Shown here piece after piece: positions 1 to 12,471 of a DNA stretch of 64,000 bases (position 1 is its first letter; the number at the start of each line of letters is the position of its first letter). A program made the translations under genes and the position numbers. The DNA comes from Archivesica marissinica. Its lineage: Eukaryota; Mollusca; Bivalvia; Venerida; Vesicomyidae. Below the pieces are notes generated by a model that searched no databases, had not been told where the DNA came from, and worked only from the letters and a program-made list of their open reading frames with translations. Location of the stretch: assembly GCA_014843695.1 (NCBI GenBank), contig CM026390.1, positions 60,292,598 through 60,356,597 on the forward strand, in the 5' to 3' direction.

Positions 1-3000
1 CCTCCGCCACGATGCTATATGTAGTATTCGGATATGTCAAACCTCCGCCATGCTGCTATATGTAGTAATCGTATATGTCAAACCTCCGCTACGCTGCTAT
101 ATGCAGTAATCGTATATGTCATACCTCCACCACGTTGCTATATGTAGTAATCGGATATGTCAAACCTCCGCCACGCTGCTATATGTAGTAATCAGATATG
201 TCAAACCTCCCCCACGATGCTATATGTAGTAATCGGATATGTCAAACCTCCGCTACGCTGCTATATGTAGCAATCCCAGATAGCAAACCTCCGTCACGCT
301 GCTATATGTAGCAATCTCAGATAGCAAACCTCCGTCACGTTGCTATATGTAGCAATTCCAGATAGCAAACCTCCGTCACGCTGCTATATGCAGCAATCTC
401 AGATAGCAAATCTCCGTCACGCTGCTATATGTAGCAATCTCAGATAGCAAACCTCCGCCACGATGCTATATGTAGCAATCTCAGATAGCAAACCTCCATC
501 ACGCTGCTATATGCAGTAATCGGATATGTCAAACCTCCGCCACGCTGCTATATGCAGTAATCGTATATGTCAAACCTCCGCCACGCTGTTATATGTAGCA
601 ATCCCAGATAGCAAACCTCCGTCACGCTGCTATATGAAGCAATTCCAGATAGCAAACCTCCGTCACGCTGCTATATGCTGCAATCTCAGATAGCAAACCT
701 CCGTCACGCTGCTATATGTAGCAATCTCAGATAGCAAACCTCCGCCACGATGCTATATGTAGCAATCTCAGATAGCAAACCTCCATCACGCTGCTATGTG
801 CAGTAATCGGATATGTCAAACCTCCGCCACGCTGCTATATGCAGTAATCGTATATGTCAAGCCTCCGCCACGATGCTATATGTAGTAATCGGATATGTCA
901 AACCTCCGCCACGCTGCTATATGTAGTAATCGGATATGTCAAACCTCCGCCACGATGCTATATGTAGTAATCGTATATGTCAAACCTCCACCACGATGCT
1001 ATTCGTAGTAATCGTATATGTCAAACCTCCGCCACGATGCTATATGTAGTAATCCCAGATAGCAAACCTCCGCCACGATGCTATATGCAGTAATCGTATA
1101 TGTCAAACCTCCGCCACGCTGCTATATGTAGTAATCGTATATGTCAAACCTCCGCCACGATGCTATATGTAGTAATCGTATATGTCAAGCCTCCGCCACG
1201 ATGCTATATGTAGTAATCGTATATGTCAAACCTCCACCACGCTGCTATATGTAGTATTCGGATATGTCAAACCTCCGCCACGCTGCTATATGTAGTAATC
1301 GTATATGTCAAACCTCCGCCACGCTGCTATATGCAGTAATCGTATATGTCAAACCTCCACCACGCTGCTATATGTAGTAATCGGATATGTCAAACCTCCG
1401 CCACGATGCTATATGTAGTAATCGGGTATGTCCAACCTCCGCCACGCTGCTATATGTAGTAATCGGATATGTCAAACCTCCGCCACGCTGCTATATGTAG
1501 CAATCGCAGATAGCAAACCTCCGTCACGCTGCTATATGTAGCAATCCCAGATAGCAAACCTCCGTCACGCTGCTATATGTAGTAATCGGATATGTCAAAC
1601 CTCCGCCACGCTGCTATATGTAGTAATCGTATATGTCAAACCTCCGCCACGCTGCTATATGTAGCAATCCCAGGTAGCAAACCTCCGTCCCGCTGCTATA
1701 TGTAGCAATCTCAGATAGCAAATCTCTGTCACGCTGCTATATGTAGCAATCTAGATAGCAAACCTCCGCCACGCTGCTATATGTAGCAATCCCATAGCAA
1801 CCTCCGTCACGCTGCTATATGTAGCAATCTCAGATAGCAAACCTCCGTCACGCTGCTATATGTAGCAATCTCAGATAGCACCTCCGTCACGCTGCTATAT
1901 GTAGCAATCTCAGATAGCAAACCTCCGTCACGCTGCTATATGTAGCAATCTCAGATAGCAACCTCGTCACGCTGCTATATGTAGCAATCTCAGATAGCAA
2001 ACCTCCGTCACGCTGCTATATGTAGCAATCTCATATAGCAAACCTCCGTCACGCTGCTATATGTAGCAATCTCATAGCAAACCTCCGTCACGCTGCTATA
2101 TGTAGCAATCTCAGATAGCAAACCTCCGTCACGCTGCTATATGTAGCAATCTCAGATAGCAACCTCCGTCACGCTGCTATATGTAGCAATCTCAGATAGC
2201 AAACCTCCGTCACGCTGCTATATGTAGCAATCTCAGATAGCAAATCCTCGTCACGCTGCTATATGTAGCAATCTCAGATAGCAAACCTCCGCCACGTTGC
2301 TATATATAGCAATCTCATATAGAAAACCTCCGTAACGCTGCTATATGTAACAATTCCAGATAACAAACCTCCGTCACGCTGCTATATGTAGTAATCCCAG
2401 ATAACAAACCTCCGTCACGATGCTATATGTAGTAATCGTATATGTCAAACTTCCGCCAGGCTTCTATATGCAGTAATCGGATATTTTAAACCTCCGCCAC
2501 GATGCTATATGCAGTAATCGGATATGTCAAATCTCCGCCACGCTGTTATATGTAGTAATCGGATATGTCAAACCTCCGCCACGCTGCTATATGCAGTAAT
2601 CGGATATGTCAAACCTCCGCCACGCTGCTATATGTAGTAATCGGATATGTCAAACCTCCGCTACGCTGCTATATGTAGTAATCGTATATGTCAAACCTCC
2701 GCCTCGCTGCTATATGTAGCAATCGGAAATGTCAAACCTCCGCCACGATGCTATATGTAGTAATCGGATATGTCAAACCTCCGCCTCGCTGCTATATGTA
2801 GCAATCGGATATGTCAAACCTCCGCCACGCTGCTATATGTAGTAATCGGATATGTCAAACCTCCGCTACGCTGCTATATGTAGTAATCGTATATGTCAAA
2901 CCTCCGCCTCGCTGCTATATGTAGCAATCGGATATGTCAAACCTCTGCCACGCTGCTATATGTAGTAATCATATATGTCAAACCTCCGCCTCGATGCTAT

Positions 3001-6000
3001 ATGTAGCAATCGGATATGTCAATCCTCCGCCACGCTGCTATATGTAGTAATCGGATATGTCAAACCTCCGCCACGCTGCTATATGTAGCAATCGGAAATG
3101 TCAAACCTCCGCCACGATGCTATATGTAGTAATCCCAGATAGCAAACCTCCGCCACGATGCTATATGCAGTAATCGTATATGTCAAACCTCCGCCACGCT
3201 GCTATATGTAGTAATCGTATATGTCAAACCTCCGCCACGATGCTATATGTAGTAATCGTATATGTCAAGCCTCCGCCACGATGCTATATGTAGTAATCGT
3301 ATATGTCAAACCTCCACCACGCTGCTATATGTAGTATTCGGATATGTCAAACCTCCGCCACGCTGCTATATGTAGTAATCGTATATGTCAAACCTCCGCC
3401 ACGCTGCTATATGCAGTAATCGTATATGTCAAACCTCCACCACGCTGCTATATGTAGTAATCGGATATGTCAAACCTCCGCCACGATGCTATATGTAGTA
3501 ATCGGGTATGTCCAACCTCCGCCACGCTGCTATATGTAGTAATCGGATATGTCAAACCTCCGCCACGCTGCTATATGTAGCAATCCCAGATAGCAAACCT
3601 CCGCCACGATGCTATATGTAGTAATCGGATATGTCAAACCTCCGCCACGCTGCTATATGTAGTAATCGTATATGTCAAACCTCCACCACGCTGCTATATG
3701 TAGCAATCCCAGATAGCAAACCTCCGCCACGCTGCTATATGCAGTAATCGGGTATGTCAAACCTCCGCCACGCTGCTATATGTAGTAATCGTATATGTCA
3801 AACCTCCGCCACGCTGCTATGTGTAGCAATCCCAGATAGCAAACATCCGCCCCGCTGCTATATGTAGCAATCGCAGATAGCAAACCTCCGTCACGCTGCT
3901 ATATGTAGCAATCCCAGATAGCAAACCTCCGTCACGCTGCTATATGTAGTAATCGGATATGTCAAACCTCCGCCACGCTGCTATCTGTAGTAATCGTATA
4001 TGTCAAACCTCCGCCACGATGCTATATGTAGTAATCGTATATGTCAAACCTCCGCCACGCTGCTATATGTAGCTATCCCAGGTAGCAAACCTCTGTCCCG
4101 CTGCTATATGTAGCTATCCCAGATAGCAAACCTCCGCCACGCTGCTATATGTAGCTATCCCAGATAGCAAACCTCCGTCACGCTGCTATATGTAGCAATC
4201 CCAGATAGCAAACCTCCGTCACGCTGCTATATGTAGCAATCTCAGATAGCAAACCTCCGTCACGCTGCTATATGTAGCAATCTCAGATAGCAAATCTCCG
4301 TCACGCTGCTATATGTAGCAATCTCAGATAGCAAAACCTCCGTCACGCTGCTCTATGTAGCAATCTCAGATAGCAACCTCCGTCACGCTGCTATATGTAG
4401 CAATCTCAGATAGCAAACCTCCGTCACGCTGCTATATGTAGCAATCTCAGATAGCAACCTCCGTCACGCTGCTATATGTAGCAATCTCAGATAGCAAACC
4501 TCCGTCACGCTGCTATATGTAGCAATCTCAGATAGCAAATCCTCGTCACGCTGCTATATGTAGCAATCTCAGATAGCAAACCTCCGCCACGTTGCTATAT
4601 GTAGCAATCTCATATAGCAAACCTCCGTCACGCTGCTATATGTAGCAATCTCAGTTAGCAAACCTCCACCACGTTGCTATATGTAGCAATCTCAGATAGC
4701 AAACCTCCGTCACGCTGCTATATGTAGCAATCTCAGAGCAAACCTCCGTCACGCTGCTATATGTAGCAATCCCAGATAGCAAACCTCCGTCACGCTGCTA
4801 TATGTAACAATTCCAGATAGCAAACCTCCGTCACGCTGCTATATGTAACAATTCCAGATAGCAAACCTCCGTCACGCTGCTATATGTAGCAATTCCAGAT
4901 AGAAAACCTCCGTCACGCTGCTATATGTAACAATTCCAGATAACAAACCTCCGTCACGCTGCTATATGTAGTAATCCCAGATAACAAACCTCCGTCACGA
5001 TGCTATATGTAGTAATCGTATATGTCAAACTTCCGCCAGGCTTCTATATGCAGTAATCGGATATTTTAAACCTCCGCCACGATGCTATATGCAGTAATCG
5101 GATATGTCAAACCTCCGCCACGCTGTTATATGTAGTAATCGGATATGTCAAACCTCCGCCACGCTGCTATATGCAGTAATCGGATATGTCAAACCTCCGC
5201 CACGCTGCTATATGTAGTAATCGGATATGTCAAACCTCCGCCTCGCTGCTATATGTAGCAATCGGATATGTCAAACCTCCGCCACGCTGCTATATGTAGT
5301 AATCGGATATGTCAAACCTCCGCTACGCTGCTATATGTAGTAATCGTATATGTCAAACCTCCGCCTCGCTGCTATATGTAGCAATCGGATATGTCAAACC
5401 TCTGCCACGCTGCTATATGTAGTAATCATATATGTCAAACCTCCGCCTCGATGCTATATGTAGCAATCGGATATGTCAATCCTCCGCCACGCTGCTATAT
5501 GTAGTAATCGGATATGTCAAACCTCCGCCACGCTGCTATATGTAGTAATCGTATATGTCAAACCTCCGCCACGCTGCTATATGCGGTAATCGGATATGTT
5601 AAACTTCCGCCACGCTGCTATATGTAGTAATTGGATATGTCAAACCTCCGCCACGTTGCTATATGTAGTAATCGTATATGTCAAACCTCCGCCACGATGC
5701 TATATGTAGTAATCGTATATGTCAAACCTCCGCCACGCTGCTATATGTAGTAATCGGGTATGTCAAACCTCCGCCTCGCTGCTATATGTAATAATCGTAT
5801 ATGTCAAACCTCCGCCACGGTGCTATATCTAGTAATCCCAGATAGCAAACCTCCGCCACGCTGCTATATGTAGTAATCGGATATGTCAAACCTCCGCCAC
5901 GCTGCTATATGTAGTAATCGTATATGTCAAACCTCCGCCACGCTGTTATATGTAGTAATCGTATATGTCAAACCTCCGCCACGCTGCTATATGTAGTAAT

Positions 6001-7045
6001 TGTATATGTCAAACCTCCGCCAGGCTGCTATATGTAGCAATCCCAGATAGCAAACCTCCGCCACGCTGCTATATGTAGTAATCGTATATGTCAAACCTCC
6101 GCCACGATGCTATATGTAGTAATCCCAGATAGCAAACCTCCGCCACGCTGCTATATGTAGTAATCGGATATGTCAAACCTCCGCCACGATGCTATATCTA
6201 GTAATCCCAGATAACAAACCTCCGCCCCGCTGCTATATGTAGCAACCCAGATAGCAAACCTCCGTCACGCTGCTATATGTAGCAATCCCAGATAGCAAAC
6301 CTCCGTCACGCTGCTATATGTAGCAATCTCAGATAGCAAACCTCCGTCACGCTGCTATATGTAGCAATCTCAGATAGCAAACCTCCGTCACGCTGCTATA
6401 TGTAGCAATCTCAGATAGCAAACCTCCGTCACGCTGCTATATGTAGCAATCTCAGATAGCAACCTCCGTCACGCTGCTATATGTAGCAATCTCAGATAGC
6501 AAACCTCCGTCACGCTGCTATATGTAGCAATCTCAGATAGCAAATCCTCGTCACGCTGCTATATGTAGCAATCTCAGATAGCAAACCTCCGCCACGTTGC
6601 TATATGTAGCAATCTCATATAGCAAACCTCCGTCACGCTGCTATATGTAGCAATCTCAGTTAGCAAACCTCCACCACGTTGCTATATGTAGCAATCTCAG
6701 ATAGCAAACCTCCGTCACGCTGCTATATGTAGCAATCTCAGATAGCAAACCTCCGTCACGCTGCTATATGTAGCAATCCCAGATAGCAAACCTCCGTCAC
6801 GCTGCTTTATGTAACAATTCCAGATAGCAAACCTCCGTCACGCTGCTATATGTAACAATTCCAGATAGCAAGCCTCCGTCACGCTGCTATATGTAACAAT
6901 TCCAGATAGCAAACCTCCGTCACGCTGCTATATGTAGCAATTCCAGATAGAAAACCTCCGTCACGCTGCTATATGTAACAATTCCAGATAACAAACCTCC
7001 GTCACGCTGCTATATGTAGCAATCCTAGATAGCAAACCTCCGCCA
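1..7045. repeat. 41-bp satellite array, two interleaved monomer types
   Basis: About 170 head-to-tail units of 41 bp with core GCTGCTATATGTAGYAATC between CCTCCGYCAC and a CAAA end. Type A units carry GTAGTAATCGGATATGTCAAA-like ends; type B units carry GTAGCAATCTCAGATAGCAAA-like ends (each 20-21 bases of one monomer half). The types occur in runs (B dominates about 1660-2420, 4060-5000 and 6240-7040). The array starts before the window. Some units have lost 1-4 bases. Confidence 0.97.
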
Positions 7046-7569
7046 TACAAGTTGCCTTATCAGAATGGTGGAGAACCCTATTAAAATCTCCTTGATCCTG
7101 AGCCAGATCCGTATGACCTCCAAAATACAATTTATATGCCTTTCATCCGAGGCCCATCCTTCCACCAATTGTCATGGAAATCCGTCCGTAACGTTTTGCG
7201 TAATCGTGCCAACAGTTAAACACATAAACGGAGATAACAACATAACTTCCTTGGCAAGGGCATGAGGTAACATCACATACAAACAGTATAACGTAAGTGC
7301 AATGGAATAAAACAGTATTACTACTAATCAGTTAACAATATGATCAGAGACAGCATAAAACGATGCTCACAAATGACATATCTGTGATTGACCTTTCTGA
7401 TTGATATGATTGCTGGCATAGAGGCAGACAGAGGTAGATACATACATGTGTGTATATAGCAGACTGATAAATCACAGCTTGTCATAAGTGTGGATTCTTT
7501 CACAGCACCAATGCATTAAATGTATTGAAAATGTCATACTAATTTATGAAGAAAAATGTAGCAGACGAT
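7046..7569. other. Unique spacer, no gene seen
   Basis: Single-copy looking, AT-rich sequence after the satellite. Short open frames show no domain, codon bias or splice context. Confidence 0.6.
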
Positions 7570-7785
7570 TTTTTTATTTAAGTTTATTTAACGTCGCTAC
7601 CGGTTTCCAATTTGAGCGATGGGCAGTTTACCTAACAACACCTTTCATGGACAGGCTCCAGCGGTTAACCATTACTTGGTGCACCAACCTCCGTAAGATG
7701 ATGATTAAGTTTATTTACCCTCGCCGCCGGTAAACCATATGGGCGAGCAGCACCTCCGTAAGAAACTGCCAATTGTGTTATATAC
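7570..7785 (-). mobile_element. S5-type SINE 3' pieces, two abutting copies
   Basis: Two reverse-strand SINE tails lie end to end. The first (7570-7702) has the hairpin-type tail followed by the S5 body (CAGTTTACCTAACAACACC). The second (7705-7785) has the variant hairpin with CTCGCC/GGCGAG arms followed by the same S5 body end (CCTCCGTAAGAAACTGCCAA). No tRNA-like head is present. Confidence 0.75.
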
Positions 7786-7790
7786 ACTAC

Positions 7791-8058
7791 GTCTCCGTGG
7801 CCCAGTGTTTAAGGCGTCCGCCTACGGAGCGGGAGGTCGAAGGTTCGAATCTCGTCAGGGGTTCGTTCTGATATGGCCGGTTGGTGAGCCGCCAGCTAGT
7901 TAAATAATGGTTACCGATTGCCTACCAGCCTGGCGCCTGGCATACAAGCATAGGATTCGGGAAGTACTGATGTTCATAAAAAGAGGTGTCTCATAAGTCA
8001 GAAATGACTGGCCCTTTAAATAGGGGTGACACTATAATAAACAAACACTTTACTTTTT
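7791..8058 (+). mobile_element. SINE S1, full length, tRNA-Arg(ACG)-like head
   Basis: A tRNA-like head at 7791-7861 has box A (TGGCCCAGTGT) and box B (GGTTCGAATCT at 7842). The presumed anticodon loop CTACGGA is that of tRNA-Arg(ACG). A body of about 200 bp follows. A second copy lies inverted at 35657-35925, which fixes the family limits. This is a SINE rather than a tRNA gene, because the acceptor ends do not pair well and the body is repeated elsewhere. Confidence 0.85.
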
Positions 8059-8162
8059 ACACTAACAGGGCTAAAGAACAGAGATCGGTATGTATCCTAA
8101 CATATCTATACTCCCGCTATATATGCTAATCAATTACCCATATTAAATACGGTATTACGTTG

Positions 8163-9368
8163 CTGGTCCGGAGACTAACATGTCCCTCTGTATATATGGT
8201 ACAGATGGCGGAGACTAACGGGTCCCCTGTATATAGGGTACAGATTGCGGAGACTAACCGGTCCCCTGTATATAGGGTACAGATGGTGGAGACTAACGGG
8301 TCCCCTGTATATAGTGTACAGATGGCGGAGACTAACAGGTGCCCTGTATATAGTGTATAGATGGCGGAGACTAACAGGTCCCCTGTATATAGGGTACAGA
8401 TGGCGGAGACTAACAGGTCCCCTGTATATAGGGTACAGATGGCGGAGACTAACAGGTCCCCTGTATATAGTGTATAGATGGCGGAGACTAACAGGTCCCC
8501 TGTATATAGGGTACAGATGGCGGAGACTAACAGGTCCCCTGTATATATGGTACAGATGGCGGAGACTAACAGGTCCCCTGTATATATGGTACAGATGGCG
8601 GAGACTAACAGGTCCCCTGTATATATGGTACAGATGGCGGAGACTAACAGGTCCCCTGTATATAGGGTACAGATGACGGAGACTAACAGGTCCCCTGTAT
8701 ATATGGTACAGATGGCGGAGAGTAACAGGTCCCCTGTATATAGGGTACAGATGGCGGAGACTAACAGGTCCCCTGTATATAGGGTACAGATGGCGGAGAC
8801 TAACAGGTCCCCTGTATATAGGGTACAGATGGCGGAGAACCCAAAACACAGGCGAGACTAACAGGTCCCCTGTATATAGGGTACAGATGGCGGAGACTAA
8901 CAGGTCCCCTGTATATATGGTACAGATGGCGGAGACTAACAGGTCCCCTGTATATAGGGTACAGATGGCGGAGACTAACAGGTCCCCTGTATATAGGGTA
9001 CAGATGGCGGAGACTAACAGGTCCCCTGTATATAGGGTACAGATGGCGGAGACTAACAGGTCCCCTGTATATATGGTACAGATGGCGGAGACTAACAGGT
9101 CCCCTGTATATATGGTACAGATGGCGGAGACTAACAGGTCCCCTGTATATAGGGTACAGATGGCGGAGACTAACATGTTCCCCTGTATATAGGGTACAGG
9201 TGGCGGGGACTAACATGTTCCCCTGTATATATGGTACAGATGGTGGAGACTAACCGGTCCCCTGTATATATGGTACAGATGGCGGAGACTAACAGGTCCC
9301 CTGTATATATGGTACAGATGGCGGAGACTAACATATCCCCAGTATATAGGGTACATATGGCGGAGACC
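8163..9368. repeat. 39-bp minisatellite array
   Basis: About 31 units of 39 bp with core GGCGGAGACTAACAGGTCCC followed by CTGTATATAGGGTACAG. One unit is broken near 8836-8850. Because 39 is divisible by three, every frame stays open on both strands, giving spurious peptides of up to 333 residues. Confidence 0.96.
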
Positions 9369-9471
9369 GTGTCTAGAAGATAGCTTGTGGGGCACCCGGT
9401 GTCTTCCTCCACAGATATGAGCTGACGGAGTCGCTATATGACCATTAGACCCTGTCTCTTTATATGAAAAA

Positions 9472-9577
9472 AGTTGACAGTTTCTTACGGTTACCCGCTG
9501 GAGCCTGCCCATGAAAGGTGTTGTTAGGTAAACTGTACGTCGCTCAAATGGGCAACGGTAGCGACGTTAAATAAACT
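9472..9577 (+). mobile_element. S5 SINE 3' fragment
   Basis: Body end plus hairpin tail (arms ACGTCGCT and AGCGACGT) and TTAAATAAAC end. The tRNA-like head is missing. Confidence 0.75.
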
Positions 9578-10251
9578 GAAATATAAAAAGATTATCACCA
9601 TTAGCTGTTGGTGCGACATTAAAATTCCGACAACAATCAAACAGATGACACAGAGTATATCGGCTATTTGATTGTATAGCTGTACTAATCAATTATGTAT
9701 GACGCAATTAGTATAGATTACACATAGATGTATAATATATAACTGGAAAACAGGTATGCCTGTGATACCATAATTAAGTGTGCGGCTTTTTATCAATAAT
9801 TGTCGTGTGTGTGTCAGGATATATCGCCTCGGGATACGATGCGTCCAAACATTACACACGTTAATTTGAAATATTTACTGTACGTAACATATGTTATGTT
9901 ATACAGTAGATAACTAGATATTGATGCGAACACCAAGCGCTTCGTATTAATGATCAATAGCAAGTATCCAGCCATGTGACGTAAATCCGGTAGCGAACTG
10001 ACGCATGTAAACCTCTCTATAGTTGAATATACATTTTGAATTGTCTGAACGGTTGCTTCTATATACAACATATTTGTAATATATCGCATATTGTATCCGT
10101 CTGACTCTCAAGTTAATTCTGCGAGCGACAAGATTTATTTATTTTGGATTAGGGCCATTTTGTAGTATCGTGTTGGATTTGCACGTATGTCATGATATAT
10201 TTATACTGACAACATAATCAATAATTATGCTAACATATAGTTTAGTTCATG
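9578..10251. other. Unique spacer, no gene seen
   Basis: AT-rich sequence. No domain, splice pair or repeat relationship to the rest of the window was found. Confidence 0.55.
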
Positions 10252-10535
10252 AATTGTGGTATATATATCATCATTGTGGTATATATATCATCATTGTGGT
10301 ATATATATCATCATTGTGGTATATGTATCATCATTGTGGTATATGTATCATCATTGTGGTATATGTATCATCATTGTGGTATATATATCATCATTGTGGT
10401 ATATGTATCATCATTGTGGTATATATATATATCATTGTGGTATATATATCATCATTGTGGTATATATATCATTGTGGTATATATATATATCATCATTGTG
10501 GTATATATATCATCATTGTGGTATATATATCATCA
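10252..10535. repeat. 20-bp minisatellite array
   Basis: About 14 copies of ATTGTGGTATATATATCATC, with TA-dinucleotide length changes near 10420 and 10470. Confidence 0.96.
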
Positions 10536-10610
10536 AGTTGTTACCAGACTCCTTTTTTATGTATTTTGTGTTGCAAATTAAATACAGTTTTACATTTGTA
10601 TTTCGTTTGC

Positions 10611-10645
10611 TAGTTTATTTATCGTCGCTACCGGTTGCCCATATG
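10611..10645 (-). mobile_element. S3 SINE 3' end fragment
   Basis: Only the tail hairpin half (ATCGTCGCTACCGGTTGCCC) remains. Confidence 0.65.
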
Positions 10646-10687
10646 CGCGTAAGTCATCATTTATTGTAAATAGACGTGTGTGTTTCA

Positions 10688-10935
10688 CGTTTATTTATCG
10701 TCGCTACCGGTTGCCCATATGAGCGACGCCTCCTGAAGAGATTAGTCTTTTTAGATTTCTGGAGGATAATGCAATGATACAGTCAGAGACCCATTCCAGA
10801 GTCGCCTCTATCAATATATCTATCTTCCTTTAATGTCGAACCATTCGCGGGGATGTAGACATGTTCGTTTACGTGCACGGTTTAAAGCGCCGACACGAGA
10901 CCTTGGGTTAAAGCCCAATTGAAAGACTGTATATA
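10688..10935 (-). mobile_element. S3 SINE, head missing, internally altered
   Basis: Reverse-strand S3 tail and body. A foreign stretch interrupts the body at about 10805-10870. The tRNA-like head is absent. Confidence 0.8.
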
Positions 10936-10943
10936 GTGTGTTT

Positions 10944-11150
10944 ACGTTTATTTATCGTCGCTACCGGTTACCCATATGAGCGACGCCTCTTGAACAAATT
11001 AGTCATTTTAGATTTTTGGAGGATAGTGCAATGATACAGACAGAGACCCATTCCAGAGTCTCATCTGGTTCTTTTACGCGCACGGTGTACAGCACCGACA
11101 CGAGACCTCGGTTTAACGACCCATCTGTGACTGTTAATGTTATTATGGTC
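10944..11150 (-). mobile_element. S3 SINE, 5' truncated
   Basis: Reverse-strand tail and body ending at GGTCAGATGGGGGA, where the box B of the head should begin. Confidence 0.85.
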
Positions 11151-11311
11151 AGATGGGGGACTGTAAATAGACACAGATTTGGCGGTATAGTGGTCACATA
11201 TGTTATTGCCCCGGTGTTATTGTTATGTAACGCCGTCGTATAAGTAATTATAACTAAGTAAATAGTTACCTATTTCATTCATTACATCATTACATATATA
11301 CATCCGATTAT

Positions 11312-11601
11312 TATTTTAGTTTACGTTTATTTATCGTCGCTACCGGTTGCCCATATGAGCGACGCCTCCTGAAGAGATTAGTTATTTTAGATTTTGGAGG
11401 ATAGTGCATGATACAGACAGAGACCCATTCCAGAATCTCCTCTGGTTCTTTTACGTGCACGGTGTAAAGCACCGACACGAGACCTCGGTTTAACGTCCCA
11501 TCTGAAAGACTGTTAATTTTATTAGGGTCAGACGGGGGATCGAACCTGCGATCCCCGGATTACCAGTCCAGCGTGTTACCACTGGACTACATATCCGTCT
11601 G
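11312..11601 (-). mobile_element. SINE S3, full length with 13-bp target-site duplication
   Basis: A complete S3 copy. The tRNA-like head (minus strand, about 11528-11600) has box B GGTTCGATCCCC and loop CTGGTAA, which matches tRNA-Thr(GGT) loops. The element is flanked by TACATCCGATTAT at 11299-11311 and 11602-11614. This fixes the 5' end as CAGACGGATATGTAGTCCAG and shows insertion by target-primed reverse transcription. Confidence 0.92.
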
Positions 11602-11773
11602 TACATCCGATTATAATTCAATAAGCCAAACCCGGATCAACGGGCCTATTAGTCACCTCCATATATGCAATTTATATATAAACATGATATTCGAGCTCAA
11701 ATATAGTGACAATGTATTTATATGACACACCATGCGTGTGCTTACCATTCCAAGAAGTGTATCACAGGGTGCT

Positions 11774-12004
11774 TAGTTTATACAAATTTATTATAGCTCG
11801 ATTGCGAAACAAGTTATTTCAACTTATATTAATAACTCTCGAGACGTCATTCCTGATGGAATCCATCGCCACGAGGGAGAGAGAAGAGGCAACGTGGAAT
11901 TTAAATGCGTTGCCTAAGGGCACAATCGTAACGGCTCCAGTGGGGCTCGAACTCCGGACCTTTCGCACCTGTAGCGAACGCGCATCCACTGCGCTATCAC
12001 GACT
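11774..12004 (-). mobile_element. SINE S2, full length
   Basis: Head on the minus strand with box A TAGCGCAGTGG and box B GGAGTTCGAGCC. The body contains GGCACAATCGTAACGGCTCC (plus strand), and the tail is of the S2/S4 type (GATTGCGAAACAAGTT on plus). Similar copies lie at 20307, 28364, 36090 and 50854. Confidence 0.88.
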
Positions 12005-12239
12005 AGAGTGTATAGATACACGACAGGGTGTATAGCTTGTCCAGTGATTATGTCTATCTCTATGCAGTCTAGGCTCCCTCTACACATGTGATACCCACCT
12101 GGGAATAGCACAGTCTTGCACCGTGCCATTGTATATGTACAGGTTCGAAATCTGGCTGATGTATTAATCACATGTTGATCATACCAGTTTATTTGTTCAG
12201 GTTTTACGCCTTCATCAGCACAATGTTGGGCTATATCGC

Positions 12240-12456
12240 CGGTGGGCAGCTTACCTAACAAACCCCTTCCTGGGCAGGCTCCAGTGGTTAACCAGTGTGT
12301 GATGCTCCAACCTCCGTAAGAAACTGCCAACTTGGTCATATAAACAGACACGGCATGAACGAGGCTCGAACCAGTGAGTGACCATCAGTGATGATAGATT
12401 GCAGTAGTATACAAGTCGGCGACCATAACCACTCGACTACGAAGGCGGTCCGATCC
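12240..12456 (-). mobile_element. SINE S5, head and body, tail eroded
   Basis: Body (CAGCTTACCTAACAAACCCC) and tRNA-like head with box B GGTTCGAGCC and box A TAGTCGAGTGG on the minus strand. The 3' hairpin is degraded. Confidence 0.78.
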
Positions 12457-12471
12457 TAACAGTACTGTGAC

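Noticed and set aside
1..7045. CRISPR-like array (41-bp period with variable part)
   Set aside because: No unique spacers: the variable half alternates between only two related types, and the DNA is eukaryotic.
7791..7861. Functional tRNA-Arg gene
   Set aside because: Continues into the S1 body that is repeated at 35657-35925; the acceptor arms do not pair fully.
8175..9216. Open frames of up to 333 codons on both strands
   Set aside because: They follow the 39-bp repeat exactly, 39 being 13 codons, and have no unique sequence, start context or splice structure.
11914..12351. 145-codon minus-strand frame
   Set aside because: Composed of S2 and S5 SINE sequence.
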